In this document: positions 49,467 through 62,584 of the stretch, in pieces | Position numbering within the stretch: the stretch's first letter is position 1 | How the letters are laid out: every line of letters starts with the position of its first letter | Assembly (NCBI GenBank): GCA_013398955.1 | Contig: VWPU01009597.1 | Location: forward strand, 1 to 64,000 | Source of the DNA: Callaeas wilsoni | Lineage: Eukaryota; Chordata; Aves; Passeriformes; Callaeidae | DNA length: 64,000 nucleotides | Direction of reading: 5' to 3' | Program-made: the position numbers and the translations under genes | The notes under the pieces: generated by a model | What the model was told of the DNA's origin: nothing | Seen by the model: the letters and a program-made list of their open reading frames with translations, nothing else | The model's database searches: none

Positions 49467-49481
49467 ATTTGCATCACAAAG
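49467..49481 (-). promoter_or_regulatory. Perfect SOX-POU composite motif
   Basis: On the minus strand the sequence is CTTTGTGATGCAAAT, a full match to the canonical SOX2:OCT4-type composite site (SOX half CTTTGT, one spacer base, POU half ATGCAAAT). The flanks are repeat-free and include another ATGCAT word a few bases away. Confidence 0.45.
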
Positions 49482-50185
49482 ATGCATCCCTCTGCTCAGC
49501 CTTCCACCCCGAGATAAAGTAGATAGGTTTCCCATTTCAGCATCAAGCCCCATAGGATTGGTAATCAAACACTCTTAAGCCCAGGTGAGCATCTCCTTCT
49601 AACGGGGAGACAGGGGGAGAGCAAAGCGGCATCTGAAGGGTATGGCTGACAAGGCATTTACCCTAAACCAAGAAAGACACCTATCTGCCTTCTCATTTAG
49701 AAAGTAAGAACCGAAGGATGAGCCTGAGCCTCACCTCTCATTCACTCTGATTTTACCTGGAGCCCCTGAGAGGGAGCTGTGGCTGGTGCCCAGGAAGACC
49801 CTTCCAGCCTGGGGGAGCCGATGGCCACCACAAGGCCACCAGCACTGGGCAGCGTCATGACTGTGAGGCCAGTCATCAGAGTGGCTCTGAGCAGGGCACT
49901 GGCAGCATTGCCACTAAAACATCCTCTTTCAGGACTTTAGCACATGTGTGTAAAGGCTGATTTCCTTTGGAGCTCTGCACACAGGAGTTTGTTTTAGGGA
50001 GTGAGTTTTCCGCGTAATTATATCTCCAAGAACAGGCATTTGAGTGCCCCAGCCTTGGCCACCAGCAACAGCTGAGGAACTGTGGCTTCTTGTGCTGGCA
50101 GAGCATGAATTAAGGCACAGTCATTACAGAGACCTCCTGTAGACAGCCCAGGTGCAGCGTAGTTGTGTGCCACACGAGACCGTAA

Positions 50186-50201
50186 CACACACACACACAC
50201 A
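50186..50201. repeat. (AC)n microsatellite
   Basis: A perfect AC run of about eight units. Confidence 0.85.
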
Positions 50202-52424
50202 AAGATGTGGATGTAGTTGATCAGTTTGCTAACAGAATTAACCAATCATAGCAATAAGGGAAGGATTTTCTAAAAGCAGACAAACACGTCAGACTTCATT
50301 AGATTAGGCAAGATTTCCTCTGCCACATGGAAGACGGGATTGCAGCAGCAGCAGCTGCCAAAAGATGTTTCTGTGGTGCTTCTTGATCGACTCCACTCCC
50401 GATGGAAAACCCCTCCCTGTGCCTTCCTTGCCAACAAAAATAATGATGCACAGACATAAAATCAGATAAGTGTAGACAGAAGCATTGCTGCTGGATGCCC
50501 TCAAAGCCTGTCCTGGGGTTGAACCACCTGTCCCGGCTGTACTCACAGCAGCAGTTCTGGTCCAGGGTGGTCGGGTCAGACCTTCCCAGGTCTTGGTCCT
50601 TTGGAAAAGGTAGGCTGTACAAATAGTGAGGGAAAGGTGAATTAGGAGAGAAGGAAAAAAAGGAAAGCTGAGTGTGGGTAGTTTTTTTTACCTAGCTTAG
50701 GCTGATTTACAGCTGTGTAAGAAAACAGAGCTGTGCCTTGAGGAGCTGCAAGTCTGGAATGAGAACAAACAAGCAAAATTCAGTCTTGCCCACTGGGCCA
50801 CCCAAAAGCTGCAAACCTTCAGGTAATTATCTACAATTTGTAACCTATATCATATAGTTTTAGTTAGTTATATGGGTAATTATAATGTACGGGTAATACG
50901 TAACTTATAGGTCATGAAAATATATTATCTATAAACATGCTAGAAAACTACCTGCAGTCTCATGTCCTGAGGTTTTGGTTGATTACACACCCTCATTCTT
51001 GATCACATCCAGCCTGGCTGGGAAGCAGGACGTTGCCAAAACCTGTCCTTGTGCAAGAACTGCTGTTACAAGTAGTTCTGGGCCCAGGCCAGAGGTTTTG
51101 GGTTGTTGCTGGAAATTGGTGCCTCTCCCCCTTCCCGAGGGTATCTGAGGAGGCAGGTGAATTACAGGTTTGCGTAAATGGCCACTGATAGAGGGAATAT
51201 TTTCCTGTGATTGTGTGAGTCTCAGGAGACTCAGCTGATGAAAATGATTCCTCTGTGACTGATTGTCTCACTGGATTTCTGGCAGATACTTTTGGAGAGG
51301 GAAAAAAAAAGAGCAAATGCTTCATTCAAGGAACTCCATGCGAAACACAATTTCTTTAGATTGCAGTTCAGGTTGCTTTGGACAGCTGAGAGATTTGCCC
51401 TGAACTACTATTATTGATGTCAAGGAAGGTAGTAAAACTTGCATAGGCGATGCCATCACCCAGGGAAAAGGCAGTAAAACTGGCACTACTGACAGATGAG
51501 CAGCTCCTGGCAGGTTATAGCATGTGGGAGCAAGGACCAACCCTGCACACTGTGAGGACGGCTCAAGGGAAGGACTGCTTGGGCACGAGGTGGGAATGCT
51601 CAGGGCTCTTCTTGCCTTGCTAAAGGAACCAGGATCAGGGAGCCAGCTCTGGTGTCAATCCCAGGGAGCTGCTCGTGGCACTAAGTGCCTCTTCTGCTGC
51701 GGTATCACAGTGCAAAGGTGTTCAGTGGATGGGAAATAAATTTGGGGACACTGAAATAGTGTCTGTAAAGATCGGGTCATCCTGCAGTACACCTTTTCCA
51801 TGGGAAGAATGGTCTGAACCTGCTCTGAATCTCCAGTATCCCCAGGGCAGAGGAGCAGTGGGACTGGTTTCACCATGAGAGGTGCAGAGCTGGATCCTGG
51901 CCCATCCTCCACCCAGTTCGCATGAAAAAGGCACTGGGGACAGAGGGACCACTTGCTTTTCCACTCCCCTGGAGAGTGATGCACTAAACACACCTCTACT
52001 CCATGGGCAAGAATCTATGAAAGGAAGCTGATGCAGCAGAAGATGTGTGAGCTATTTTGCCCCTGTCTATGGGGCCAGTTAACCAGGATGTAGGAGAGGG
52101 GCTGGCTCCTCTCTCCCTGATATGGGCTGCAACCCACCAGCAACACTCCCAAATTTGCCAGTTCTCAGAAGCTGAGTTTAACTGAGCCAAATTGGAGGAG
52201 TAACTGAAATTCAACAAGTCTCAGAATATTTGTTGTTCCGCCCTGCACAAACTCACACAAATCTGTTTTTCAAGATTCATGGTAAAACCCCCTCGTGGAG
52301 CTCAGACCGGGCTGGAGCTCCTTTCTGCATCCTTAATTCCTTGACTTACTTTTCTCTTTCCAGAGTTCTCTACAGGTCATTCTTTTCCACTGCAGCAAAG
52401 GATGGAAGAGCACAATGAAATAAT

Positions 52425-52780
52425 TATTGATAAATAGTTGCATCTCAAAGCTACACAGAGCCATTATTTCTCAAAGATGCAAACACAAAATGATTTTGCA
52501 TCGTGTGAATTATTTTCCTATTTGAAACACAGAATCTCTCTCAAACAGCTTTAAAACCCTCATTGTAGTGGAGCATCCAGTTTGTTCCATTAACTACTCA
52601 GAGAGTCAACTGGAGAACCACTGTTATTAATTTCAATGGAAAGCTAAAATGCAGTTCATTTTCTGTAATTGCAGGCCCATCACCTAAAGACCCAGGAAAA
52701 GCTTTTAATCCGAGGCATTTTTAGAAGGGTATGATTACATCGGATATCTTCATAAGGTGCATAATTACTAGGGCGCCAAT
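52425..52780. promoter_or_regulatory. Candidate conserved AT-rich block
   Basis: Contains AATGAAATAATTATTGATAA, AAGATGCAAACACAAAATG, GTTATTAATTTCAATGG and GGTGCATAATTACTAGG within a repeat-free segment. Homeodomain- and POU-like cores are frequent. This is inference from composition. Confidence 0.27.
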
Positions 52781-54259
52781 GACAAAGAAACACAAAGAGC
52801 CAAACTTCCCGAGCTGTTAGAGAGCGGTCCCCGCCCGCCAACCTGAGGCCACCGGTGTGTGGGGTGCTGGGGTGGGCACCAGAGGTGGGGGACCTCTCCA
52901 AGACCCAGCTGTGATGGGTCCCAGTTTTCCCCTGGGTGGGGAGCAGAAAACCCAGCAGGTGTCCTGGTTCCACCCTGAGCCCCCAGCACCATCACTGCCA
53001 GCCCAAAATAGCCTTTACACCTCTCTGTGTGCTACATGTGAGAGGATGATGCAGAGGTACCCAAGGGAAGAAGCAGTTGTAGGGAAGCAGCAGTTGTAGG
53101 GACTGCAGAGGGACAGTGGACAGGAAATACACAAAAGGGTCAGAAAAAATGGTAGAAAGTTTGGGAAGAAATATCTGAAGGTAAATGCTATTTAGTTTAA
53201 GCATGAGAAAGACTTTGGGAGGTGCAAAATAATCAGATGAATAAAATTCCACTCCAAGGTGAAAACCATAGATAGGTTGGTGTGGTTTTCACCCTGGGGT
53301 GAAAACAGGAAAAAACCTGCTGCATCTGGACAGCTCACCGAGGATGCCTGGACCAGCTCCACGGGATGGGATGAGGGCTGCAGTGGCATGGTGGCTCCGG
53401 GCCTGTCCTGACTGCCCTCTCAGCCATCACCCCGTGCCAAGCTGCCAGCCACACTCACACTGCAGCCAGGGACTGCCTGGTTGAAATTTGAGGTCTTTGG
53501 TACCCTGACTCTGCTCAATCAAAACAAACCGCACAGCACCTCCAGCACGTCTGGGGGAAGAGGCAACTCCAGCTGGAGGGAAGAAGAAAGGAAAACCTTC
53601 AGTTTTGAATTATTGCTTGGCTGTTTTGCTCAAGGAGGCACAGCCACAATCATCTGCGACGATTGAAGGTGGCTGCAGCCCGGAGGCGTCCTGGCAGGAC
53701 TCGCAGCCGCGGGCAGAGGTTCAGTGCAAGACCACTGACTCCAAGCACGGTCCTTTGTACTGGCAAGCCTGACTTGGAGAGGAAACTCAGACCTGTAGGG
53801 ACACGGAGATGCCAGAAAATCAACCCACTTAAATCAGGCGTTTGAAGTGCATTAACATCCCTTTCCTTTGGCTCTTGGCTTCAGCCCTCTCTGCTTTAAG
53901 CACTGCTGGATGCTGAGCACTGGCTGCAGCAGTGGAGGGGCAAGAGAGCTGAAGATGTTTCTTTCCAGGGGTTTCACCACTAAAGAGGAGCCACCTCTTG
54001 CTGCACCCTACAACGAGGGACACTTTAACTGATTGCAAAAAGAGTTAAGTGTACTTAGCACCTTGGTAGATGAGGGCTAAGGTGGGTAATAGCCATGGCA
54101 GAAGTAGCTGCTTGGGAAGCAATTTAATTAATAAAAATGTAAGAAACAAAAAGGTCAAGCCTTGCCTCTGCTGTGCTGCATTTAATCTGCACATGTATAC
54201 AGGACTTCAGCCTCATGGGTGTTGCTTTTTTTTTTTAGCTGGCACATTTCCCCAAACAC

Positions 54260-54560
54260 GATAACATTTTTTAACTTCAGTGGATGACATTTTATAATAT
54301 GTTTAAGGATCTGTAATATTTTATGCTTACAGCTTTTTGCTATTGTTGTTCCAATATGGCACTGATGCCGGTATTAAAGTTTAATATGATTAGAAAGCTC
54401 AATTGTATAACCAAGGGGTTATACTCTTTATCTATTCTAATCTGATTAAAAGGCTTCTCTTCTGTAGCTTTCCACAATCACTTTATATCAAAACCTGGGA
54501 GCAAAGCAACCAGCACTTTAGTTTGTCCCAGATCAAACAAAATACCAAATGGATTCCTTA
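54260..54560. promoter_or_regulatory. Candidate conserved AT-rich block
   Basis: Contains GACATTTTATAATATG, GTATTAAAGTTTAATATG and CTAATCTGATTAAAAGG with no repeat similarity. It could be regulatory; conservation is untested. Confidence 0.22.
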
Positions 54561-57174
54561 ATCATGTACTTCATTCCTTACCCTACAAAGCTGTGTTCAA
54601 ACTGCAAACCTGGCTTGTCTGCCTTTAGTGGAGCTGTTCACTGAGAAAGGGCTGTGGAACCAGTCAAGTGCCCAGGCTTGCCTTGAGGCAGCTTGAGGCT
54701 CAATAGCTGCCTGTTCATGGGCAGAAAAAAGGCATTTTGGGTGTTGCTGCCTGGTGGTTTTGCATCACCATGTACTACGCTTTGGGGTTAAAAGAGAGTT
54801 GGCAGATGAACTCCCTACTCAGAAGAGGTTATTCTGTGTGCTAGGGATCCACAGCATTAGCAAGCTTAGCTCTGAGACCAGAGTTAGGGAGTGCTCCTGA
54901 TGTGTTTGTGTCAAGCCCTGCATCTCCATCTTAAAAGTGAGGGGTGGTTGTTCTGCAGACCACCTCCCTCTAACACCGCCCAAAACTGAGTCACCACTGG
55001 GACCATCAACTCCCATGTAGCTGGAGCTGGTATTTGCCAACATGGCAGGCTGCTGTGGGATGCAAAGTGGCCTCAAAGCTATTCCCTCTTCTCTCTAAAC
55101 CTGAGCCATGGTCTCTACAGGGTCTCTACACCTGGTTTGGCTGGCTAAGCCAGGGTAGGAAAGGTCTGGGAGGGAAGTCAAGGCTACTACTTGTGAGAAG
55201 GAGAGCAGAGAGGGGCAGCCCCTTCTAGATGTGTTATTTGCCCTTTAGAATCACAGAACAGGCTCTGCCCTTCGATTTCATGCCCAGTTCCTCCCCAGCC
55301 CATGCTGGGAGCACTTGGCCCTCATCCCTCCTTGAGCAAACTTGGCTTTCCCCACTGAGAAGCATGCTGTTTGTTTGGCTGTGCTTGCAACCCCCAGACT
55401 CCCCCAGCCAGGCTCCACCAGCACAGCTCAACAACAAAAACAACCCCCAAATCCAAACACATTCCTTCTCCTTCTAACCAGCTTCAGGTCCAGTGGACGC
55501 CACAGCTGAGCAGGCTGCTTGTAACCAGACTGTTGGGCCAATTTGATTTCTGAGTTTTCTGTGCAACTCTACAGAAGGGATTTCATCACCACTGCATCAG
55601 CTGCAATGCATCACTGACATGCGTGTTGCATCCCTACTGCTCTGCTGATATTCAAGAGACTCATCCGTGTGTGGTACAGCAACAAACAGAAGGACATCAA
55701 TACTTAGTTAAGAGTAAGCTTTCTTATCCATATAATATTATGTGAATTGTCCCAGAAGTATAAAGTCTAAAGCCATCTCATCCTCTGAGCAACAAGTAAT
55801 TTAAGAATTGTTCATCACTAGCTAAACAGATTCATTTCAGGTGTGACAAGGTCTCTCCTTTCTCTACGTGTCTACAAAGAACCACTTTTTAGTAAGCTCA
55901 CCTAGAAGTTGCCTGAGACAATTGGGACGAGGATGTTCACTGACCTTCGCTGGCATTACACCACCTTCTTCCTTGGGCCACATGGCACGTATTGCCTTAA
56001 TTCCACGTTTGCCATCGCTGCTGTCGTGCCTGGCATACACGTACTTTTAAGTCATAGGATCTCTTACCTTAGTTTGTTAATAAATGTTTATGATCCATTA
56101 AAATTGCCTCAGAAGTAAATGGTCAAGTTTCTTTATAAAAGGAACTTGCCTTGCTTCTGACGTTGTCTGGATCACATTCTGAGAACAAGGCTTAATTTTT
56201 CATCATATGCACTCCAGACCTATTACAGAATTTGGAAATATATTCTTAATATATATTCTTAATTCTTCTGTGATATTGATTTTTCCCCTCAGTTGTTCAT
56301 GACTGTAAGAGAAAGCTTAGAATGGCAAATTAACTCTCTAGATATCACCTTACTGGCATGGTGTGATGCAGAATAAACTCTTTTACATTCTTAACTGGAG
56401 ATCCCTAGGGTTGCTTGGAAAAGGTGTTCCTCCCATGAAGCTCCAGCACACAGACGACCAAGTCCACCACCTCACACAAAGCTCCGTGCACCTCCCCCTG
56501 CAGCAATGAACTCATTCACCTGTCTGTAAACCAGAACTCTGATGGTCTGGCTCCTCCTACCTTACAAGACCTCATAACCTGCTGGCAGACGTGGCAGGTT
56601 TCTTCTGCATTTCTGTAGAAGGCATGGTTCTCTTTTAAAGGAACTCAACTATTCATAACTACTGCAAGGAGCAGCAATACAGAGTCTGGGCAACTTTACT
56701 GCAAATCATTGAGAAAGTGCTTTTAGACTTATTCCAGCATTGCAGACATCTAAGGATAGAGCATCCTTGCCCGCAGGAGATGGGAACTGATAACCAGGAG
56801 GCTCAAGTTTCAGCTGTAAAACTGATGTTTCCAGCAAGGCTGTCTCCTTGCATCAAATCTCTGCTGTGAAAACATCCTCCAGCTGATCAGTACCAGCTGG
56901 CATGGAGGGGGAAAGAGGAAACACTACTTGTGGCAAAGTACCATAAGGCACACATCTTACCTCCGCTTTAGAAACAAGTCTCAGTGCTGGGATTAATGGT
57001 TAAACAGCTGGCATGTCACCCTGGCAGGATGAGCATACACTCAGACACTTATGCTACATCCACTAACTGTAATTTATGATAAATCACAGGAGAAAAAAAA
57101 TTATCTTTAAACTGAGTCTGCACCGAGCTCCCCGTATCTTTTGCAAAGAGTGAGATGATACTTTTGAGTTATTA
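54561..57174. other. Intergenic, downstream of LNX2
   Basis: No exon, CpG island or familiar repeat is recognised up to the presumed LNX2 transcript end. Confidence 0.5.
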
Positions 57175-59447
57175 CAATGTGTAGAATGAACTTTTATTTT
57201 CATTCATCCTTCATTAATACCATACAATTAGATAGCAATATTTGGAAAAAAATAATCTTGAAATAATTTAAAACAGAAGGCACAGAAAACCAAACCCAAC
57301 TACGCTGCTACAAGAGAAAGGGGAAAAATTATTCAGGAAGCGAATTTATTCCAAAAAGTTTTATCGCTTAGATATTCTGATCAAAAGCTACAGCACACAG
57401 AAACAAAACTGCACAGTTTAAGCTAACCCATGCTTTTGTTACATTTAACATATAAAAGGAAAAAAAAAATCTAAAAATATTTTTTGCAGGATTTTGAATG
57501 GAAAGTGTAATTTTTAAAACAAAAAACACTGAATCTAGTACATATGTCAAAAACTTCCCTAAAGCCTACACACTAAGATGTACTTCACAAAAAAGTCTGC
57601 GTTAAGGGCAAAGCATACAGTTAAACACCATCTGGGGATGGGAGGAAACTGGTTCTTAAATCAGTTAAGAGTATCAAATAAATTTGGTGTTTGCTTCAGA
57701 AACAAGGATTCTCACTACAGTAATATACTGGAGAGGACATTCTTTTGTATTTTAACATTATGAAATTAAACCAATAGTATACATTACAGAGAGGAATAAA
57801 ACCATTCATGAGATTTTTAACTTTTTTTCTTTTTTTTTCTTTTTTCTTTTTTTGTTTTTTTTTTGCAAAAGAGTAACTTTATTTCTTTTGGAAACAAAGC
57901 TACTGGAATTAATGACATGCGATAATATGCCCCAATATTATACCAGCTAAGTTTGAAAATAAAGTTCATGCTTCACAATTGAAATATGCTGTGACTCTCA
58001 AATACATTCTCTGGTAATTAATAATACAATACAGAGGTCATTCATAAAATCAGTTCAGGCTGGGAACCTGGTTTATAAATGAAGCTCTTTTCAAATATTG
58101 AGAACACTGACAACACACAGGGTTAGCTCCAGGTCAGCACATTTCTTTCTGTGCTCCGCCTCTCTTTTCTAAAACAAGTGGGTGCTTAGCCTGCAAATAT
58201 CATGGAAAGGCAAAGTCTAGAAGTTACAGGTTGGTTTGTAAAAATACTAAATACAATCCAAGACAAACAGTATTACTGACAACTTAATAGCAGGTGCTCT
58301 CTAAAGGAAAAAAAAATATATCCTGAAATGCAAAAGAGATCTTTTCAGCATTTGATATCAAGGCATTTGCACATTTGTCAGGAGGTGACAGTAAGAGTGA
58401 ACTTTGCAGCTTACTTTGCAGTTGGACTTGAAATCAAAGAGCTTTCCTTCTAGCCTGCTCACCTGTAAACCATAACATATGGTTTCTTAATAGCTTGCTT
58501 TTTTCCCTGGAAATAATTCTCTCATTTAGAAAGTACAAGTCAAAGTATTGTTTCCACACTTGAATAAAGAGAGCTGACAACTACAATAGAAACTGTAAAA
58601 ATGATCTTCATAAAAATGTTCATCAAAATTCTCTGACATAGCAAAACATTCATTTGTAAAGTCTAATACTGCAAGCCATTCACTCAAAGGCGACCTTGGG
58701 CACATGAATCCTTGCCAGCATTGCAATGGGAATTACTTCGATATTTCTTGTCATTATAGGGTACAAACTCTGTAATATATTAAAGTTTCCTAACAAAGAG
58801 TCCAATTATTGCACTTTATAAAAATTCTAGTAATATCAGGCTTTTGTCCTACTTTTCTATGAACATTGATGTCCTGCAAGAAAAATTTAGGGGACCAAGT
58901 AATTTCTGATGAGTAAGATGGAATACTTGAATCAGTCTGAAATATGGAATCAAAAATGGAAAGGCTTATGAAATGAACAGATGTAACCTTTGGAAACAGG
59001 TTTTGGTTCACAGTAGCAGACAGATGTGTCGTTCTGGTACTGACACACGTTCTCTTTGCCGGGAAGAGCGGGCACATGAATGTTACATTTATACATCACA
59101 ATATAGCTTGAGGACTTTGCAGAGAAACGCAAAGAACTGCTAAGTTCTTCTGCTGACCCTACAAGCCTGATGGGAAAAGCTCAATGACAGCCATATTGGA
59201 GTGGGGGTTTCTCTGTGAGCTCGAATATATTTGCATTTGTGTCAGCAATAGACATAGCAAACAGAAATAGCTATCTCAGGATGGCAAAACAGGTAGAGCA
59301 AGTCTGAGAGGCCTGTAAAAAAGGAAAATACAGCAGTTTTGGCCCTGCTTTTAACCAGCTGTTATCAATAGGGAAAAAAAGATAGAGGAGATTTTTGTGC
59401 CAGCTGTCTAGAAAAAGACGCTGCTTGAACCGAAGTGATTCACAACT
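57175..59447 (-). other. LNX2: LNX2 3' UTR
   Basis: The stretch downstream of the LNX2 stop is AT-rich, has no repeats of recognised families, and carries minus-strand AATAAA signals at 57883-57878, 57350-57345 and 57198-57193. The last of these would end a 3' UTR of about 2.3 kb. A run rich in A on the sense strand lies at 57864-57822, just after the first signal. Which signal is used cannot be told from sequence. Confidence 0.5.
57822..57864. repeat. T-rich run (A-rich in the LNX2 mRNA)
   Basis: A 43-bp run of T interrupted by single C or G. On the LNX2 sense strand it is A-rich and comes about 14 bases after an AATAAA. Confidence 0.85.
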
Positions 59448-62400
59448 CTATATGAGGCTTCCAGGCCAGCAAATCACGGTTAAAGTCACTTTGTTCCTCT
59501 GCTCCTTCAGCATGGGAACGAGTGCAGAATGACTCATTCCAACCGTGGATAGTCCATTTACAGCAACAATCATATCGCCACACCTAAAAAACACAAGAAG
59601 AAAAAAGAACACATTAGGAGTCCTGCTCTGCAGTAATTAGTACACACCAACAAACAGCACTTCACTGCAGGGGTGGTAGGTTTACATCAGGCTGGAAGGT
59701 GTAGCTAAAAATCTCAAAGCAGTTCAATTTGAAGTCTGTCCTACTACTGAAAGATGCTCCTGCTTATTGCAGGAGTGTTGGACTAGATAACTTTTAAAAG
59801 GTCCCTTCCAACTTCCAACTATTCTAGGATTAATCCGAAACTCATCTGGGAAATTCCCAAATCACTCTTTTTCAGTTCTAATACCAAGATACTTCTGCAT
59901 TAAGAGGTGACCTGTATAGAAACATGAGAATAGAGATTTGGAAAGACCTAACAGAGTCAAGAGAAGATGAGACAGCATGTGCATGACAGAAGCATTTCTA
60001 TTTGTTTGTGTGGATTATAACACATTTACACCAAACATGCCTTTACTGTAGGAGGTGTAAGTAAAGATACTTATGGTTACCAACCAACCACATTCCAACT
60101 AAGAACCTTGTTTTCAGTGGCTTATGATTTTGTCAAATATAACCATTTGGCTTGAAATCTCCCTCAGCAGATGGTTCAACTGAGAATTGCAGCATCTCTG
60201 TATTTTGAAATGGGTAACAGAAATTTGTGAGGGTGCCATTTGCTGGCCCTGAGAAAACTGACCTTGAAGGGTTAAGTTCTAGTTTTTAAAACCTGAAGAG
60301 AAACTTCAAAAATGCACCTAAATTTCTTTCTGTATTGAGCGTGTTCCATCTCTAGACACCCCTGCTTTGCAACTTGAGTGTGTGGCACTCCCCAGAGTAG
60401 TCAAATGTGACTTGGAGATCAAACAGGACTTTTCCTGAAACTGATCCACTCAAGTACTGAACGCACCAAAATGGATGACAAAAAGATGCTCTCCTGAGCT
60501 TTCCCTAGGCCAGAGCAGAGGAAGAGGAAGCAGAGTTACCAACACCAGTCAAATGTGCACTCAAAAGTCCTTCTCTGCCTGAACCAAGGAACCTCATCAC
60601 CCAAACTGCAGTGCTACAGTTCACTGGATGACATCTCACTCCCACAGCCTTTCCGATGAAGTCATTTTGCCTTCTATAAAATCACACCAGACAGATCATG
60701 TAAGCAGAAAACTGTCTAAATTACTGAACTGTGAAGTTATTTGTTTAAGTTTATTCTCCCTTCCTCTCCAGCCTAAAATTTAGATAATTTAAACAAAACA
60801 AAACAGCTTTAGAAGAGACCTGTCCCACAATAACTCAAGGTGCAGGTTCTAAGGGGCTCTCCCTTGTTGATGGCCCATTTTTAAGTCTGTATTTTCAGTG
60901 AAAGAGTACATTTGAAAAGAGAGTACTATATCACATTATCACACAAGAGCATCTTTTCCATACATTACAAGGGGGTAAATGTGACAACAGTGATTCTTCC
61001 ACTCTTCTCATGAATGATGCTTGAATTACCATTTGTGTGACGACTTCTACTTAAGTCCCCAATCTGAAATTATTTAATGTGGGTTGAACTGAAATCTTTA
61101 ATCCAAACTCTTCCACAGTTGGAAAAAAAAAGTAATTTTGTGTTCAGCCAAGTTATTTCTTCATTTATTTATTTAGTCACTGAACTGAAAAATCAATTAC
61201 TGTCAAGGCTCTAGGCATAAGTACATTCTTTTCTTAAGTCACTTTGTAAGAAAATCTGCATGTAAAAATCATGCCATGAAACTTCAAGTTGCATATTCTT
61301 GACTGCCACCTTCACAAAAAATCAAGTTTATGAACAAGAGAACCTTTAACAGGAATTTTAAGTCCTAGTTCTGAACTAATCCTACATGAGGCTAAGATGT
61401 ATATCTGCAAACTCGACCTGGGGGCTGCACCCAAATGTAACGTGTCAGTAAAATCATATAATCTTTAAGGTCAGAAGGGACCTCAGGAGGTCTATAAGAC
61501 CAACCTTCTGCTGCAAGTAACGTCAGTTGTAAGATCTGACCAGGACTCTCAGGGCTTTGCCCAGTAGGGTCTCAAACCTCCAAGGGCAGAGACCATGCAA
61601 CTTATGCCACTGCCTGACCATCCTCATGGGGAAATAGTTTCTCCTTACAACCAGTCTCAAGCTCTTTTGTTCAATTTGTGCCCGTTGTCACTCATCCTCT
61701 CACCCTGCACCACTGAAAAGCCTGAGCTCTGTCTCCTTGATAATTGCCAGGTAAGTACTGGAAGGGGCTGCTGGCTGCCCCTGAAGCCTTCTCCTTGTGG
61801 GGCAAGTGCTCCAGCTCCACCATCTCAGCAGCTTCTGCTGAACTTGCTTCATTTATCAGAGACTTTCATGCCAACTAATGACAGGGTAATGCCACAGGGA
61901 CTTGGCTCCTTAACAATCTTTTCAGAAATCTTTATCACCTACTTTCTTGGCCTATTAAAGCAGCAGCACCCATCTTCAGTACCAGTTTCCAGCAGTGCCT
62001 TCAGAAGGCTATGTGAAAGGACAAAGCGGTTTTGCCCACTTTGCAGAAGTTAAGTTCTAACTTTTAGCTGTTCTGTAGGAAGACAAAAACTAGCTAGCTC
62101 TGCACATATACTCTACACATTGTCTCTTGGCCTAAAGTGGAGTTCAACAGGGAGACAGCAGGTGACATCAGCAGCACAGCTACGGAAGAGCACAGGAGAT
62201 GCCATCACTTCTGAGAGGTGCCCCTTCCCCAGCAGGAACACCCCGATACTTCCCTGCATCCCACTTGTTAGGGAGGCAAAGCACTACAGGGCTGCATGAT
62301 CCAGCAGCATAAGATGCTACAGTGTATTTCCTTAACGCAATTAGCTGCACATAAGTATTTAAAAGTGGTTTATGATTGTTGCTGTTATTACTATTATTAT

Positions 62401-62584
62401 TGCTACCACTGTTACTTCGGCTTACTTTAATCTTCCATCAAAGTAGGCAGGAGTTCCAAGAACAATTGTTTTAATGAAGAAAGGCTGGTTTGTGTGGTTC
62501 TCCTCGTAGCCACCGACGATGCTGAAGCCCCAGCTCCCTAAATTGCTCCGCCGCAGCACCACGTCATGGCAGCTATGCAGGCAG
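59448..62584 (-). CDS. LNX2: Ligand of Numb-protein X 2, last two coding exons (PDZ4), partial
   Basis: LNX2 is a cytoplasmic or membrane-associated RING-type E3 ubiquitin ligase with four PDZ domains that binds Numb. Only its 3' end is here: minus-strand exons 62584-62426 and 59583-59448, separated by a 2.8-kb intron with GT-AG ends. The first exon encodes [11 protein letters not shown], the PDZ carboxylate-binding loop [11 protein letters not shown], and [15 protein letters not shown]. The second continues [20 protein letters not shown] and ends [14 protein letters not shown], then TAG (59450-59448). This matches the fourth PDZ domain and the very C-terminus of vertebrate LNX2, which ends in SLV in human as I recall. 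The RING, the Numb-binding motif and PDZ1-3 must lie beyond position 64000. No earlier LNX2 exon was seen between 62585 and the window end. Confidence 0.95.
59755..59829 (+). mobile_element. Short CR1 3' tail in the LNX2 intron
   Basis: The sequence reads CTCCTGCTTATTGCAGGAGT, TTGGACTAGATAACTTTTAA and GGTCCCTTCCAACTTCCAAC, the sense-strand terminal part of CR1. Confidence 0.8.
61450..61845 (-). mobile_element. CR1 LINE fragment in the LNX2 intron
   Basis: The plus strand opens AAAATCATATAATCTTTAAG, then GGTCAGAAGGGACCTCAGGA, and continues with a diverged antisense CR1 body (CTGACCATCCTCATGGGGAA, TTGTGCCCGTTGTCACTCAT). An open frame over it is a by-product. Confidence 0.8.

Larger units (their letters stand above)
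48301..52425. other. Intergenic
   Basis: No gene is recognised. Besides the SOX-POU site and the AC run there is a TA-rich stretch at about 50825-50940. Confidence 0.5.
59584..62425 (-). other. LNX2: Last intron of LNX2 with two CR1 fragments
   Basis: This intron is flanked by a donor at 62425-62424 and an acceptor at 59585-59584 (minus strand). It contains a short plus-oriented CR1 tail near 59755-59829 and a longer minus-oriented CR1 piece at 61450-61845. The rest is unremarkable AT-rich sequence. Confidence 0.8.
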
